From positions 744,001 through 808,000 of the forward strand of contig NZ_CP029481.1 in the NCBI RefSeq assembly GCF_003151255.1: a stretch of DNA of 64,000 nt, read 5' to 3'. Of this stretch, positions 37,195 through 46,991 are shown one piece after another. A model generated the notes under the pieces. It was given only the letters and a program-made list of their open reading frames with translations. It ran no database searches and was not told where the DNA came from. The DNA comes from Microvirga sp. 17 mud 1-3. GTDB lineage: Bacteria; Pseudomonadota; Alphaproteobacteria; Rhizobiales; Beijerinckiaceae. How positions within the stretch are numbered: position 1 is the first letter of the stretch; every line of letters starts with the position of its first letter. A program made the position numbers and the translations under genes.

Positions 37195-37260
37195 TCCCTC
37201 TCGAATTTTGTACTGTGTGATGTGCCCAGCATCCTAAAGAGCTCGCTCACTTTGGCAATC

Positions 37261-38730
37261 TCATATCGGATCGAGAGGCCAGATGGGGCGGCGAACCTTT
37301 CTATAGGGACGCTCCTTGAAATTACGTGTCGAGAGTGCGCCAGTGTCAACTTCGATGACCTCGCGTGCGATGGGTTCGAACGCAGCGCGGAAGTGCTGCA
37401 TCGACTTAACCACCAATGTCGACTTTCGCGTCGGGTCGATGCCAAGTGACGTGAATTGCGCGAGATCCGTCGCCTGGCCATTGTGACTTATCACGATGAT
37501 ATCGACGCCACCAACGCGCAGAAGAAGACTTAAACCATAATTGCGCTGCGCCCCGCCACCCATCGGCCCATAAGCAATGAAGCGCCCATCCGTGATGGCT
37601 GCGACATGTCCCGTGACCTCCAATGGACCTCCCCCCATGCTGGGATCAGTCTTGCCTCCAAGCAGCATCGTAACCTCGTTCCCGACGCCGGCTGCCTGGG
37701 CCTGTCGCACAGCCTCGGGGTCGCAAATGGCGTGGAATCCGACGTTCTGGAGATCTGCATCGAGGATCGCTTTTAGAAGCGTCGTGGCGTCTCCGTAGGC
37801 TCCGGAGCCAGGATTGTCAGAGTAGTCAGCGATGACGAGAGGTTTCGAGGCGCTAGTTCCATCTTTAGCTTTCGCTATAGCCTCGTCGAGAGGCGTGAAA
37901 TGAATCGAGGAGAATGCTCGCTGCTCCCACGCATAGTCCATGAGCTCCTCTGCGAGGGCCTGCGCCGCATCTCGGTCATTTCCTGTGACTGCAATGGAAG
38001 GGCCGATATCGTGGACATCGGCCGATGAGAAGCCTGCCTGGACGCTGACGACGAGAGCTTTTCCGGCGGTCTCGATAAGCTCTCCGCGGCGAAGCAGCTC
38101 CATCATAGGCGGCGATGTCGTCCGGCCTCCGTCAAGCGCGTAAAGGATAGGTCGCCGCGCTATGGCGACTTTTGGGCCGATTTTGCTCTCAAGGGCTTGC
38201 TGTAGAAGTGAAGCGCCCTGCCAGGTTCGCTCGTACTGATCCACGTGAGGATAGGTGCGATATGAAATCAAGGCATTGGCATGATCGGCCATCTGCTGCG
38301 TCACGGTCGCGTGCAGGTCGAGGATCACGACGATTGGAACATCGGGACCAACGCGAGTACGGAGACGGGACAGAAACTCTCCTTCGCCGTCGTCATAATC
38401 GTCCGTCGACATCGATCCATGCAGATGAAGGAGGATGCCGTCCACGTTATCGCTTGCGGCGATGACCCGTCCGGTCAACGAATCGAAACAGGCTGTTGTG
38501 ACGCGACCTGACGGATTGGCCGATGCGACGAGCGGGTGAATGAGGTCCCATTGGAACCGCTCTGCGGCCTCGAAGGCTGCGCCCATCGACGTTCTGGTTC
38601 CACGGAAGGCTCGAGGGATTTCGTCATCGAGATAAAAGCTAGACTTTCTGAACGCGTCCTCATCTGTCTTTTGGATGCTGAATGTATTCGTCTCGTGCAT
38701 GAATTCCGCAACAAGAACCCGCCTTCCCAT
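37261..38730 (-). CDS. M81 family metallopeptidase (MlrC-like)
   Basis: 489 residues from ATG 38730, which has GGAGG ahead; the longer frame to 38841 lacks such a site. The N-terminal DUF1485 half starts RVLVAEFMHETNTFS with the conserved His-Glu, and VILDLHATVTQQM and SYRTYPHVDQYE follow. The MlrC C-terminal half begins near residue 300 (VIADYSDNPGSGAYGDAT). MlrC completes microcystin breakdown in Sphingomonas, but most relatives sit beside Dpp-type importers, as here. It is the first gene of the operon. Confidence 0.9.
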   Translation of the reverse strand: MGRRVLVAEFMHETNTFSIQKTDEDAFRKSSFYLDDEIPRAFRGTRTSMGAAFEAAERFQWDLIHPLVASANPSGRVTTACFDSLTGRVIAASDNVDGILLHLHGSMSTDDYDDGEGEFLSRLRTRVGPDVPIVVILDLHATVTQQMADHANALISYRTYPHVDQYERTWQGASLLQQALESKIGPKVAIARRPILYALDGGRTTSPPMMELLRRGELIETAGKALVVSVQAGFSSADVHDIGPSIAVTGNDRDAAQALAEELMDYAWEQRAFSSIHFTPLDEAIAKAKDGTSASKPLVIADYSDNPGSGAYGDATTLLKAILDADLQNVGFHAICDPEAVRQAQAAGVGNEVTMLLGGKTDPSMGGGPLEVTGHVAAITDGRFIAYGPMGGGAQRNYGLSLLLRVGGVDIIVISHNGQATDLAQFTSLGIDPTRKSTLVVKSMQHFRAAFEPIAREVIEVDTGALSTRNFKERPYRKVRRPIWPLDPI

Positions 38731-39020
38731 GTCGCCTCCCTCCTCGAACGCAGATAGCGCGCTTGATATTTTATTTCGCTTGGGCGTGGCATTTAGCCTG
38801 AACTTTGCCAGGATCATGTCAAGGACGAAAGGATTCTTCAAATGCGAATCCCATTTTTGGTTTCATGATGATATGATGTTACAAAGAGATTTCTCTTACT
38901 AAGAAAATCTAGAGCGAGCATCTGGCGACCTTCTCGCCGGGATGACCGAAGCCAGCGCCTCTTCCGGTTTAAAAGCATATCTGCCGTTCTGCCTCTGCGG
39001 CCGTTTTTAATAGGGCGCCC
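38731..39020 (-). promoter_or_regulatory. Probable promoter region of the M81-amidohydrolase-ABC operon
   Basis: 290 bases upstream of the operon. It contains the palindrome AAGAGA-tt-TCTCTT (38884-38897), about 155 bases before the M81 start, which may be a repressor site. No sure -35/-10 pair. No regulator gene of a known family lies next to it. Confidence 0.4.
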
Positions 39021-39284
39021 ATGACCATAGGGCCGTCCAGCGGACGCTATGCCTGGCATCAGGGGAATGGCTGGAGGCGGAAAAGGGCGGTAACGCAGAT
39101 CGCTGATCCGAGAGGAGCTTGTATTCTTTTAAAAGGCAAGGCTTTGGCTCCGAGCGATTTTGAACTCGAGGATTTTCGGGAGGCCGATCTCATCTACTTG
39201 TCTGCACGCGGGCCTGTCATTGTGGGATCCTCGCGGATTATCAACATCAGGGTGCGCGGAGAACGTCCCGTCTCGGAGCGATGA
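39021..39284 (+). CDS. Small hypothetical protein, divergent from the M81 gene
   Basis: 87 residues, unrecognised. The N-terminal third is basic (GWRRKRAVTQIA). The rest alternates strand-like segments (DLIYLSARGPVIVGSSRI) and could fold as a small beta domain. The ribosome site is weak. Real coding status is uncertain. Confidence 0.3.
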   Translation: MTIGPSSGRYAWHQGNGWRRKRAVTQIADPRGACILLKGKALAPSDFELEDFREADLIYLSARGPVIVGSSRIINIRVRGERPVSER

Positions 39285-39481
39285 CGGTAGTGTGATTATG
39301 CGCCACTATGGCACTAGGGTTGGGCACGTCCCAGTATCCTAATGAAAGCCAGCCGATACTTAGATAGGCGCAGAACACGGCGCCGCTTGTCAGTGTCGAA
39401 TTTTTCCATTGCCGGGATTTGCGGGCGCTCAAGGGCGAAGGATGGGGAAACGCATTCAGTCCAAGTGATGGAATTAAGCGT

Positions 39482-39772
39482 CTATTCTGGTTCTGCGTGC
39501 TCTGAGAGCGCTTTCAAAAGCTCGAAGCATTTCTCGGCCACAATCGGAGGGACCTTTGCGTCCCCATCGTAATGGCGCATGAGCACGGCATTCGCTTGCT
39601 CATAAAGGTCATTCAGGTTCCCTGAGATCCCAGGACGGCAGCTTGGAAACGCCTCTCGCTTACGGGTTTTGCGGCCTTTGATGTGGTGTGCTGGCTCTTT
39701 CTCGAAGAGAGACAGAATTTCCTCTTGCTTTGCGCTTTTTCTGAGATCTGCAAAAGCAATGATATCGGCCAT
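39482..39772 (-). CDS. Small hypothetical protein
   Basis: About 96 residues (MADIIAFADLRKSAKQEEI start). A basic patch GRKTRKR sits near residue 35 and the C-terminal half looks helical. GGAG lies 6 bases before ATG 39772, which supports translation; an in-frame ATG two codons earlier is possible. No known family recognised and no partner gene. Confidence 0.45.
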   Translation of the reverse strand: MADIIAFADLRKSAKQEEILSLFEKEPAHHIKGRKTRKREAFPSCRPGISGNLNDLYEQANAVLMRHYDGDAKVPPIVAEKCFELLKALSEHAEPE

Positions 39773-40356
39773 ACGCATCTCCACTACAACTGCCTGCAAA
39801 CTTACCGCCTTTGACGAAAGGGCTCGGGGCAATTTCGAGTTATTTCAAAACTCTGCCGGAGGTGCTCCAGTTCCCGAACTTCGGTGGTCGTCCCCTCACC
39901 ACCCTTCAATGTGCATATCGAGTGCGGCCTCAGGAATAAAATCCACAGCCTGCACAACTTGTTGACTGATTATGATCCGCCAGAAGCTTCAAAGTCGCTC
40001 GTGGCAAATTTAATTCAATTACCTTTGGAATAGGGCCGTCTGTAGGAAAATACGAAGAGAGTTTTAGCGGCCGCAAGGAATCCGCACCAAATAGGTGATC
40101 AAGATTGGTCAGAAGCTCCATAATTGATTGTATATGGGTTTCTATGGGGGATGCCTGACCTACATTCTGCTCCCGAGAAACTCAGGGGGCGTTCCCCTGC
40201 ACAGAGCGGAAGGGAAGGATATAGGTTCTTATTGCATAAATATGTGGCACCCGTATCAAGCGGGCGATACCAAGCCGCCCTCTGTCTCGAGCCTGCCCTG
40301 AACAGACCGACCTCCGCTTCAAGATTAAGTATTTAACGTCGAAAGTCCGCAACGCT
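39773..40356. other. Intergenic region upstream of the diguanylate cyclase
   Basis: About 580 bases. Short open frames at 39930-40121 (minus) and 40124-40336 (plus) lack ribosome sites and recognisable motifs. No repeat or RNA structure stands out. Confidence 0.4.
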
Positions 40357-42069
40357 ATGTCTGGCTTCAATCTCAAAGCCGCTTTCTTGAGGATTGCTGG
40401 GGTTCCCGAGACTGCCGATCTTCCTCCTGCTGTGAAGTTGTCGATCTCGGTTGCGGTTGTGATCGTCTTGACGGTCGTCACCACAATCGCTGCGTTCCTG
40501 TATAACAACCAGACCCAGCAAAGACTGTCGTCTTTACGTATCGAGAGCCGAGATGTCAGAATCGTCCAATTGGCGCTTCTGGATGTCGAGACCGGGGCGC
40601 GCGGCTTCGTTCTGACAGCGCGCCCAGAGTACCTGCAGCCCTATAGCGTCGGACTGCAGGTGCTAGACAACAACCAGCCGACGCTCGATCTGCTCGACAG
40701 ATTTGTCGCTGACGAGGCTGGGGCGGCCCCAGGAACGCATGCATTCTCGGCGCTGGTGGCCCATTTTCGGTCTCAAATCGGAAAGATGATAGAGCCCGTC
40801 CAGGTTGGCGGTTCCAACGCTGCCGACCAGCGGATGTACCTGGACGGTAACAAGGCTGCCATGGATACGCTGCGGCAGTACATCGGTCAGTTTTTGGCCG
40901 CGAAGGCTGTTCAGGTCAATAAGGCCGAAGACAGTCTTGCGATGCTTCAGACGCTTCTCCTTGTGCTGCAGATCGTGAGTGGCATCGCCATCATGTTGGC
41001 GCTCTATTTGGCCTTCCGCGCCTTGGCGAGCCAAGCTCGCTCCCGTGCGGCCGCAATGTCAGCTTCCGTGCAGAGCCGAGAACAGGTTGAACATCTCCTC
41101 GCCATGGCAGACATGTTGCAAAGCGCAATGGGATACGAGGATGCAAACGCTGTCCTCCGAGCCACAGCGAAACGCCTGCTTTCCGGTTTGGGCGGCGCAC
41201 TTTACATCTTCAATAATTCGCGTGATCGGCTTGACCTCTCGACCGCTTGGGGAGCCGACGAGGTCGACCCAACGTTGCCGCAAGTGATTTCACCCTCGCA
41301 ATGCTGGGCGCTGAAGCGCGGCAAGCCTCATATCAACCAAGAGGGGTACGCGGCGTTGAAGTGCGATCACGCCCTAGAGGGACGAAGTGCACTGGAAATC
41401 CCGATGCTCGCGCGGGGTGAGATCCACGGTCTGCTCCAGATCTTCAGCAACGATTCGAGCGGAACACGGTTGGAGGCGCTCAAGCCCCTCGCAGTTGCGC
41501 TGGCTGATAATATGTCTTTGGCACTCTCAAGCATAGCGCTTCGGGAGCGGCTCCGAAATCAAGCGTTGCGTGATCCGCTGACGGGACTCTACAACCGCCG
41601 CTTCATGGAGGAGGTTCTTGAGAGCTTCGCGGTTCAGGCTGAGCGGCGCAACTCGCCAATGTCGGCTATCATGGTGGACCTGGACCATTTCAAAAAGCTC
41701 AACGACGAGCACGGACATGCTGTGGGCGACACCGTGCTCCGCGATGTTGCTGGCGTTATCCTGGCAACGATCCGCAAAAGCGATATCGCGTGCCGATATG
41801 GTGGCGAGGAACTGATCATTCTGATGCCGGACAGCGATCTGCCGGAAGCTAGGACGAAGGCAGAGGAAATTCGCAAGCGAATTGCTGAGCTCTCTCCGTC
41901 AGCTGATGTTGCTGTCAGCGCATCTCTCGGTGTTGCGTCAATCCCTCAAACATCCGCCGACCCGACCGAACTCCTCACGATGGCCGATGCCGCTCTATAC
42001 AGAGCCAAGCATGAGGGGCGGAACAGGGTTGAGGCAGCTCCTCTGCGAATGGCCGCGGCAAGAAGATGA
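40357..42069 (+). CDS. Membrane diguanylate cyclase: CHASE3-GAF-GGDEF
   Basis: 570 residues. There is a membrane helix at ~27-50, a CHASE3-like periplasmic helical domain (DVETGARGFVLTARPEYLQ), a second helix at ~195-222, a GAF domain (~245-390) and a GGDEF domain (~405-562) beginning DPLTGLYNRRFMEE. The active-site loop is GGEEL (residue ~482) and the RKSD sequence five residues earlier is an inhibitory I-site, so the enzyme should make c-di-GMP and be product-inhibited. c-di-GMP often opposes motility, which links it loosely to the flagellar genes. It is convergent with pepT. Confidence 0.92.
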   Translation: MSGFNLKAAFLRIAGVPETADLPPAVKLSISVAVVIVLTVVTTIAAFLYNNQTQQRLSSLRIESRDVRIVQLALLDVETGARGFVLTARPEYLQPYSVGLQVLDNNQPTLDLLDRFVADEAGAAPGTHAFSALVAHFRSQIGKMIEPVQVGGSNAADQRMYLDGNKAAMDTLRQYIGQFLAAKAVQVNKAEDSLAMLQTLLLVLQIVSGIAIMLALYLAFRALASQARSRAAAMSASVQSREQVEHLLAMADMLQSAMGYEDANAVLRATAKRLLSGLGGALYIFNNSRDRLDLSTAWGADEVDPTLPQVISPSQCWALKRGKPHINQEGYAALKCDHALEGRSALEIPMLARGEIHGLLQIFSNDSSGTRLEALKPLAVALADNMSLALSSIALRERLRNQALRDPLTGLYNRRFMEEVLESFAVQAERRNSPMSAIMVDLDHFKKLNDEHGHAVGDTVLRDVAGVILATIRKSDIACRYGGEELIILMPDSDLPEARTKAEEIRKRIAELSPSADVAVSASLGVASIPQTSADPTELLTMADAALYRAKHEGRNRVEAAPLRMAAARR

Positions 42070-42139
42070 GGGAGAGCCCGTTCGCTGTCGGTGCAAGTTT
42101 GGCACTTAGAAGTCACTAGCATCTGCAAGGGAAAATGTA

Positions 42140-42171
42140 CGCAGTCGCGTATTTCTGACGCTGCGACTGCG
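42140..42171. terminator. Inverted repeat between convergent genes
   Basis: Arms CGCAGTCGC (42140-42148) and GCGACTGCG (42163-42171) are perfectly complementary with a 14-base loop, midway between the cyclase and pepT stop codons. A shared terminator is likely by position; no long T tract follows on either strand. Confidence 0.5.
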
Positions 42172-42200
42172 CCACCTTCTCGATTTCGGAGCTGCAGTCC

Positions 42201-43436
42201 TTACGCGCGCTCCTCCCAGATCCTGGCGAGCTCTACAACCGTTCTGACGGCCTTTTCCATATCCTGGCTGCTGACGAATTCTAGTGGAGAATGGAAGGCA
42301 TGGCCACCGGCGAAGAGATTGGCACAGGGTAGCCCCATGAAGGACAGGCGTGAGCCGTCAGTGCCGCCGCGAATGCTGCCACGTACAGGTGTCATGCCAG
42401 CCCGGCGGATCGCCTCCATCGCGTATTCTGCAATCTCCGGATGCTGCTCAAGGACAACCTTCATGTTCCGATACTGCTCCTTGACCTCGAAGGTATAGCT
42501 GGAGCCTGGATAGTCTTTCAGGACCTCTCTCGCGATCGTTTCCAGCAAGGCTTCCTTGCTTTTGAGCCCCTCCTCGGTGAAATCGCGAATGATGAAGCTG
42601 AGATTTGCCTTCTCCATCACGCCTGAGGCGGCAATCGGGTGAATGAAGCCTTGACGGTCTCGTGTCGTTTCGGGGGCCATGTCCCTGGGTAGGCGCTCAA
42701 TGATGGCGCTCATAATCTTGATGGCATTCTCCATTTTGCCGTAGGCGAAACCTGGGTGGATCGCCACGCCCCTGACGGTGATGTCGACGCCATCGGCTGA
42801 GAACGTCTCGTCTTCGAGCGTACCAGCCGTTTCCCCATCCAGGGTATAGGCAAAGGCAGCGCCGAGCTTGTTGAGGTCAACTTTGTCGACCCCACGTCCG
42901 ATCTCCTCGTCCGTTGTAAAGAGGATCCGGATCGCACCATGCTTGATGTCAGGATTGTTGATCAGGAACTCGGCTGCCGTCATGATCTCGGCAATGCCGG
43001 CCTTGTCGTCGGCGCCGAGAAGGGTCGTGCCATCCGATGTGACGATATCATGCCCGGTAAGATCCTTCAGTACCGGATGATCGCCTACGCGAATGATCTG
43101 GTCAGGATCTCCCGGCAATTGAATGTCGCCACCCTGGTAGTTCCTCACGATCTGGGGCTTCACGTTGGTGCCACTGAAGTCCGGCGCCGTATCCATGTGA
43201 GCACAGAAGCATATGACGGGAACGCCGCTCTTGGCTGTGTTCTGCGGAATCGTCGCGTAGACGTAGCCGTGCTCGTCCAGATGCGCGTCGGAAATACCGA
43301 TGGCGAGCAGTTCCTTGACCAGCAGGCGACCTAGGTTTTTCTGCTTTTCGGTCGAAGGCTGGGTCGATGAAGCGGGATCGGATTGAGTGTCAATGACGAC
43401 GTAACGAAGAAAACGATCGGTAACGCTGGCGACCAT
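42201..43436 (-). CDS. pepT: Peptidase T (tripeptide aminopeptidase)
   Basis: A 411-residue M20 metallopeptidase. The zinc ligand pattern CAHMDTAPD and the catalytic FTTDEEIGRG are present, as is the conserved GGTDGSRLSFMGLPCANLFAGGH near the C-terminus (about 355-378). PepT removes N-terminal residues from tripeptides in the cytoplasm. Full length, with no frameshift. It stands alone, but may process peptides taken up by the nearby importer. Confidence 0.93.
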   Translation of the reverse strand: MVASVTDRFLRYVVIDTQSDPASSTQPSTEKQKNLGRLLVKELLAIGISDAHLDEHGYVYATIPQNTAKSGVPVICFCAHMDTAPDFSGTNVKPQIVRNYQGGDIQLPGDPDQIIRVGDHPVLKDLTGHDIVTSDGTTLLGADDKAGIAEIMTAAEFLINNPDIKHGAIRILFTTDEEIGRGVDKVDLNKLGAAFAYTLDGETAGTLEDETFSADGVDITVRGVAIHPGFAYGKMENAIKIMSAIIERLPRDMAPETTRDRQGFIHPIAASGVMEKANLSFIIRDFTEEGLKSKEALLETIAREVLKDYPGSSYTFEVKEQYRNMKVVLEQHPEIAEYAMEAIRRAGMTPVRGSIRGGTDGSRLSFMGLPCANLFAGGHAFHSPLEFVSSQDMEKAVRTVVELARIWEERA

Positions 43437-43642
43437 GTTCGCAATCCAAACTATGAAGCGGGTCGTTGACTTTTAGCGGAGGAAAGCCGTCTCGTGAATG
43501 GGCTGCCCATAAGGCTAGTACCTAGGTCTCTTCTTCAAGCATTCGCACTCGCAAGGAGGGCTGCCCAAGACCGCTCTGCGATATTGTTATAGGGTCTTAG
43601 GTCCGCGCTGGAACAAATTACATCTGTCGAGCGGGCCGCCAA

Positions 43643-44077
43643 ACAGTGCTTGGCCAAGGAACTCTGACGCTGATCAACAACGAAATCGATCAGGCCAGCG
43701 GGACCATCAAGCTGAAGGCGTCGTTCGAGAACAAGGATCAAGCCCTCTGGCCGGGGCAATTCGTGACCGTCCGGACTTTGCTCGAGACCCTCGATGCCCT
43801 GACCGTCCCGGCTGACGCGGTGCAGAGAACGCAGCAGGGACTTGCCGTCTACGTAGTGACAGCGAACGACACGGTCGAGTTCCGCAGTGTCAAGGTCGGC
43901 CCCATCACGCAGGGGCTCGCGGTCCTGGAGGATGGAGTGTCCGAGGGCGAGCGGATCGTCACCGCAGGCCAATACAGGCTCCAGCCTGGAGCGAAGGTGC
44001 ATGTTGCGACTGATCGGCCGCCGCAGGAGGCGGCAGCGGACGGCACCACGAAAGCCCGGAGCCTCGCCAAGGATTAG
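43643..44077 (+). pseudogene. Remnant of an RND efflux membrane-fusion protein (3' part)
   Basis: About 144 codons matching the C-terminal third of MdtA/AcrA-type adaptors: GQGTLTLINNEIDQASGTIK, then WPGQFVTVRTLLETL and the beta-barrel end (GVSEGERIVTAGQYRLQPGA). The N-terminal two thirds are absent; upstream bases do not continue the family. The normal adaptor-pump order is kept, as the pump start lies 13 bases after its stop. It is most likely a deletion remnant. Confidence 0.75.
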
Positions 44078-44090
44078 GGAGACAATTCCC

Positions 44091-44270
44091 ATGGCCCATG
44101 ATCACCGCAACGACAGGGCGGACATTTCTAACGGCCGCACCGGAATTTCAGGTCCCTTCATCCGGCGACCCATTGGGACACCGCTGTTGATGCTGGGGCT
44201 CCTGTTCGTCGGGATGGTCGCGTATCCGTTCCTGCCCGTCGCACCGCTGCCGCAGATCGTGATGAAGTAG
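44091..44270 (+). pseudogene. Remnant of an RND efflux pump (5' end only)
   Basis: 59 codons starting at ATG 44091 with GGGAGACAA upstream. They match the N-terminus of MdtB/MdtC-type pumps (GPFIRRPIGTPLLMLGLLF through PFLPVAPLPQI), after which the family similarity stops and TAG follows within three codons. The normal protein exceeds 1000 residues. The break at about 44258 marks a deletion or insertion junction. Confidence 0.75.
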
Positions 44271-45735
44271 GCGATGAATATATTGGCGATGCCGTTTTCG
44301 TCGACGATAGGATAAGTAACTAGCAATACATATCACACGGCTTAGAGCCATGGCTGGGTCTCCGGCATACGAGTAGGGGTTAGGACTAGTGTACCTTGAT
44401 TGAGCGCTGGCTAAGTAACTCAATTCATCTAATGCTTCGTGCAAGGTGCAAACCAGAACACAATCAGTACAATGACATACTTTTTTCTGGTGAGAGAACA
44501 GCCGTCGCAAGCTAAGCTCTTCAATAGTTTTTTGCTTCCTCGCGCAAATCAATATGCGGGCGCTTTGAGTCCCCTTCATTTCCAGGATTTCTGGGCATTT
44601 GATTGCGCTTAAGCATTTCGCCCCGGCACCTATGCACGCATAAGCTGCGTACAAGATATGCCCTCTTCTGAGTACATTATGCTTCAGCAGAAATAGCCCG
44701 CGAAGCTATGGGCCCAGGAAGTAGTAAGCCGAACAAACAATCACCTTTGGAGGGCCACTGTGCAGTTCGGGTGCGTTCTATAGGTGATTGTGAAAGTAGG
44801 TCCCGATCAGATCGCTGGAGCTCGTCTGTAACAAAGCCAAGGATCACGATGCCACCGTAGCTTTAGCTTGCTCAGGCTGATCAAGTCGCAGCCAGTTCGC
44901 CACGGTCTAAGGTGGTAGACAAAATTTTTATCAGCTAAGGAACTTTGGGGGTGCGTCTCCTTTAGTTCTAGATGCTGGCAGAAGCGGCTGCTTTCCCGAC
45001 GCCTGCGGGTGACATACCTGCTGAAACGCCCGTCGGCCTGGATGTCAAGATGATGTTCAGAGTTTCAGGTAAAAGAGGCAACGACGTCGCCAAGGCTTGG
45101 CTTCGATGCATCCAAGCGCGTTATAAAGAAGCCGAAGCTTTTACGGCCGGGCTCACACTCAGCGGGTTGATAAGGGCGAGACCTTTACGGCCATTTTCAG
45201 CCGCGATTCATCTCTGCGGAAAGTGATCTATGGGCAGGAGGATATCAAGCCAGCGTGTCGCATTCTGCTGATCCACCGAAGCATTGCATACATCAATAAG
45301 TCGTTAGACCTAGAGAGTGAGATATTAATCAAGAACTTACCGTCGGTGCCTAAACGCTCGGATCAAAATTATGCCCAAGAGGTAGAAGGTGAGTATTCGA
45401 AAACTATGGATAGATCCCTTAGGACGTCGTTGACCGCAGCGAACGTCAAACGGCGTTCTCTACGACAGGACAAGATGCCCTTGGCATGGAGCTTGACGCC
45501 TGACGAGGTTGTAACGCGCTGCCAATTGGGTAGGCTTGGCCTGCCCGACATCGAACGGTCTCCGAAGCCAAGCAAGACCAAGTGCGTTCAGCTCGAGCTA
45601 TGTCTCAAATCAAATGCGCGGACCTGTACATTCCGGACACTTCGCCTGAGCGGTTTCGCGTGGAGCACTGAATGTTCCATCCCTATATTGTCATTCGCAT
45701 CGGATAATGTAGTTGTTCCAGACTGATCGAGCATC
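44271..45735. other. Decayed region without recognisable genes
   Basis: About 1.46 kb. Open frames at 44972-45226 and 45223-45726 (plus) and 44148-44654 (minus) give no family resemblance and have poor starts. I see no transposase fragment, terminal inverted repeats or RNA genes. Together with the truncated efflux genes it looks like the scar of a deletion or integration event. Confidence 0.5.
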
Positions 45736-46959
45736 ATGAAATTTGCCAATCGTGTTTTCGGCTCGAAAGCGATCGAGGCGGTAGCAACAGCCAGAGCTAC
45801 CTCTGTGCCGCAATGGGACGCGATTGCCAATATTGAGGACCTCCGCGCGGTCGCTAGAAGTCGGGTTCCAAGAACCTTCTTTGAGTATGTTGAAGCCGGC
45901 TCCTACGATGAATTGACCTTGCGGGCGAATAGGGCTGCTCTCGGCGCGCTGGAGCTGCGCCAGCGGGTTATGGTGGACGTTTCCTCTCGAGTCCAAGCAA
46001 CCACCATCGTCGACCAACCGGTCTCAATGCCGGTTGCGCTCGCGCCGGCTGGCCTGACAGGTGCGGTTCATGCCAACGGCGAGATCTATGCCGCACGGGC
46101 AGCGGAGGCGTTCGGGGTTCCGTTCTGCCTAAGCACTATGTCCGTCTGTTCAATCGAGGATGTGGCGGCCGCAGTCGTGAAACCCTTCTGGTTCCAGCTT
46201 TACCTGATGAAGGATCGTGGATTCAGTCGGTCGCTCATAGAACGAGCCCATGCGGCGCGATGCCCGGTACTCGTCCTGACGATGGACCTGCATGTGGAGG
46301 GGCGACGCACGGTTGACGTGCACAATGGCCTCGGCATTCCGCCAAGACTGACGCTGGCCAATATCCTGGACATCGCCATGCATCCGCGCTGGGCATTGGG
46401 AATGCTGCGGAGCAAGGAGTTTACTTTCGGCAATCTAAAGGATGCCATCAGGAACTCAGGCAATCTTGGCGCTCTGTCAGAATGGGTCAAACAGCAGTTC
46501 GACCCATCGTTTGATCGACACGATCTCGAGTGGGTACGTCAGCTCTGGCCAGGCAAGATCATCGTGAAAGGCATCCTTGATCCGCAGGATGCTGAGTTGG
46601 CGGTTGCCGCAGGCGCGGATGCAATCCTCGTTTCGAATCATGGGGGGCGGCAGCTCGACGGTGCACCCTCTACGGTGGAGGCATTCCCGGCCGTACGGGA
46701 TGCAGTGGGCGAACGAGCCGAGCTCCTTCTCGATAGCGGAATCCGGTCAGGCTTAGATCTTTTGAAGGCACTCGGTCTTGGAGCGCGCGGGTGCTTCATT
46801 GGACGAGCTTATCTTTACGGGCTCGGTGCCTGGGGAGAGGCCGGCGTCCACAAGGCGTTGTCCCTGATATCAGAAGAGCTTGACGCTGGGATGGCCCTCA
46901 CGGGCGTGACGGATGTGAAGATGGTTCCGCGTGACGTCCTCATGGGACGGGCGGGGTAG
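45736..46959 (+). CDS. FMN-dependent alpha-hydroxy-acid dehydrogenase (L-lactate dehydrogenase-like)
   Basis: 407 residues with the LldD/glycolate oxidase barrel. The N-terminus is RVPRTFFEYVEAGSYDE, FMN binding is seen in SMPVALAPAGLTG, and the catalytic motif is SNHGGRQLDG with the active His and Arg. LLDSGIRSG and GCFIGRAYLYGLG form the phosphate-binding end. It oxidises an L-2-hydroxy acid and passes electrons to quinone or oxygen. It lies 32 bases upstream of a large FAD/Fe-S dehydrogenase and probably shares a transcript. Substrate cannot be fixed from sequence. Confidence 0.9.
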   Translation: MKFANRVFGSKAIEAVATARATSVPQWDAIANIEDLRAVARSRVPRTFFEYVEAGSYDELTLRANRAALGALELRQRVMVDVSSRVQATTIVDQPVSMPVALAPAGLTGAVHANGEIYAARAAEAFGVPFCLSTMSVCSIEDVAAAVVKPFWFQLYLMKDRGFSRSLIERAHAARCPVLVLTMDLHVEGRRTVDVHNGLGIPPRLTLANILDIAMHPRWALGMLRSKEFTFGNLKDAIRNSGNLGALSEWVKQQFDPSFDRHDLEWVRQLWPGKIIVKGILDPQDAELAVAAGADAILVSNHGGRQLDGAPSTVEAFPAVRDAVGERAELLLDSGIRSGLDLLKALGLGARGCFIGRAYLYGLGAWGEAGVHKALSLISEELDAGMALTGVTDVKMVPRDVLMGRAG

Positions 46960-46991
46960 CACGCAAGCGATCGTAATCGGAGGACGCAAAG

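Noticed and set aside
43535..44092. Minus-strand open frame over the efflux adaptor remnant
   Set aside because: It is the shadow of the recognisable plus-strand adaptor sequence.
44972..45226. Open frame of 84 codons before it
   Set aside because: No family resemblance and no support from position; may be a relic.
45223..45726. Open frame of 167 codons in the gene desert
   Set aside because: No ribosome site, no recognisable motif and a poor amino-acid composition; treated as non-coding.
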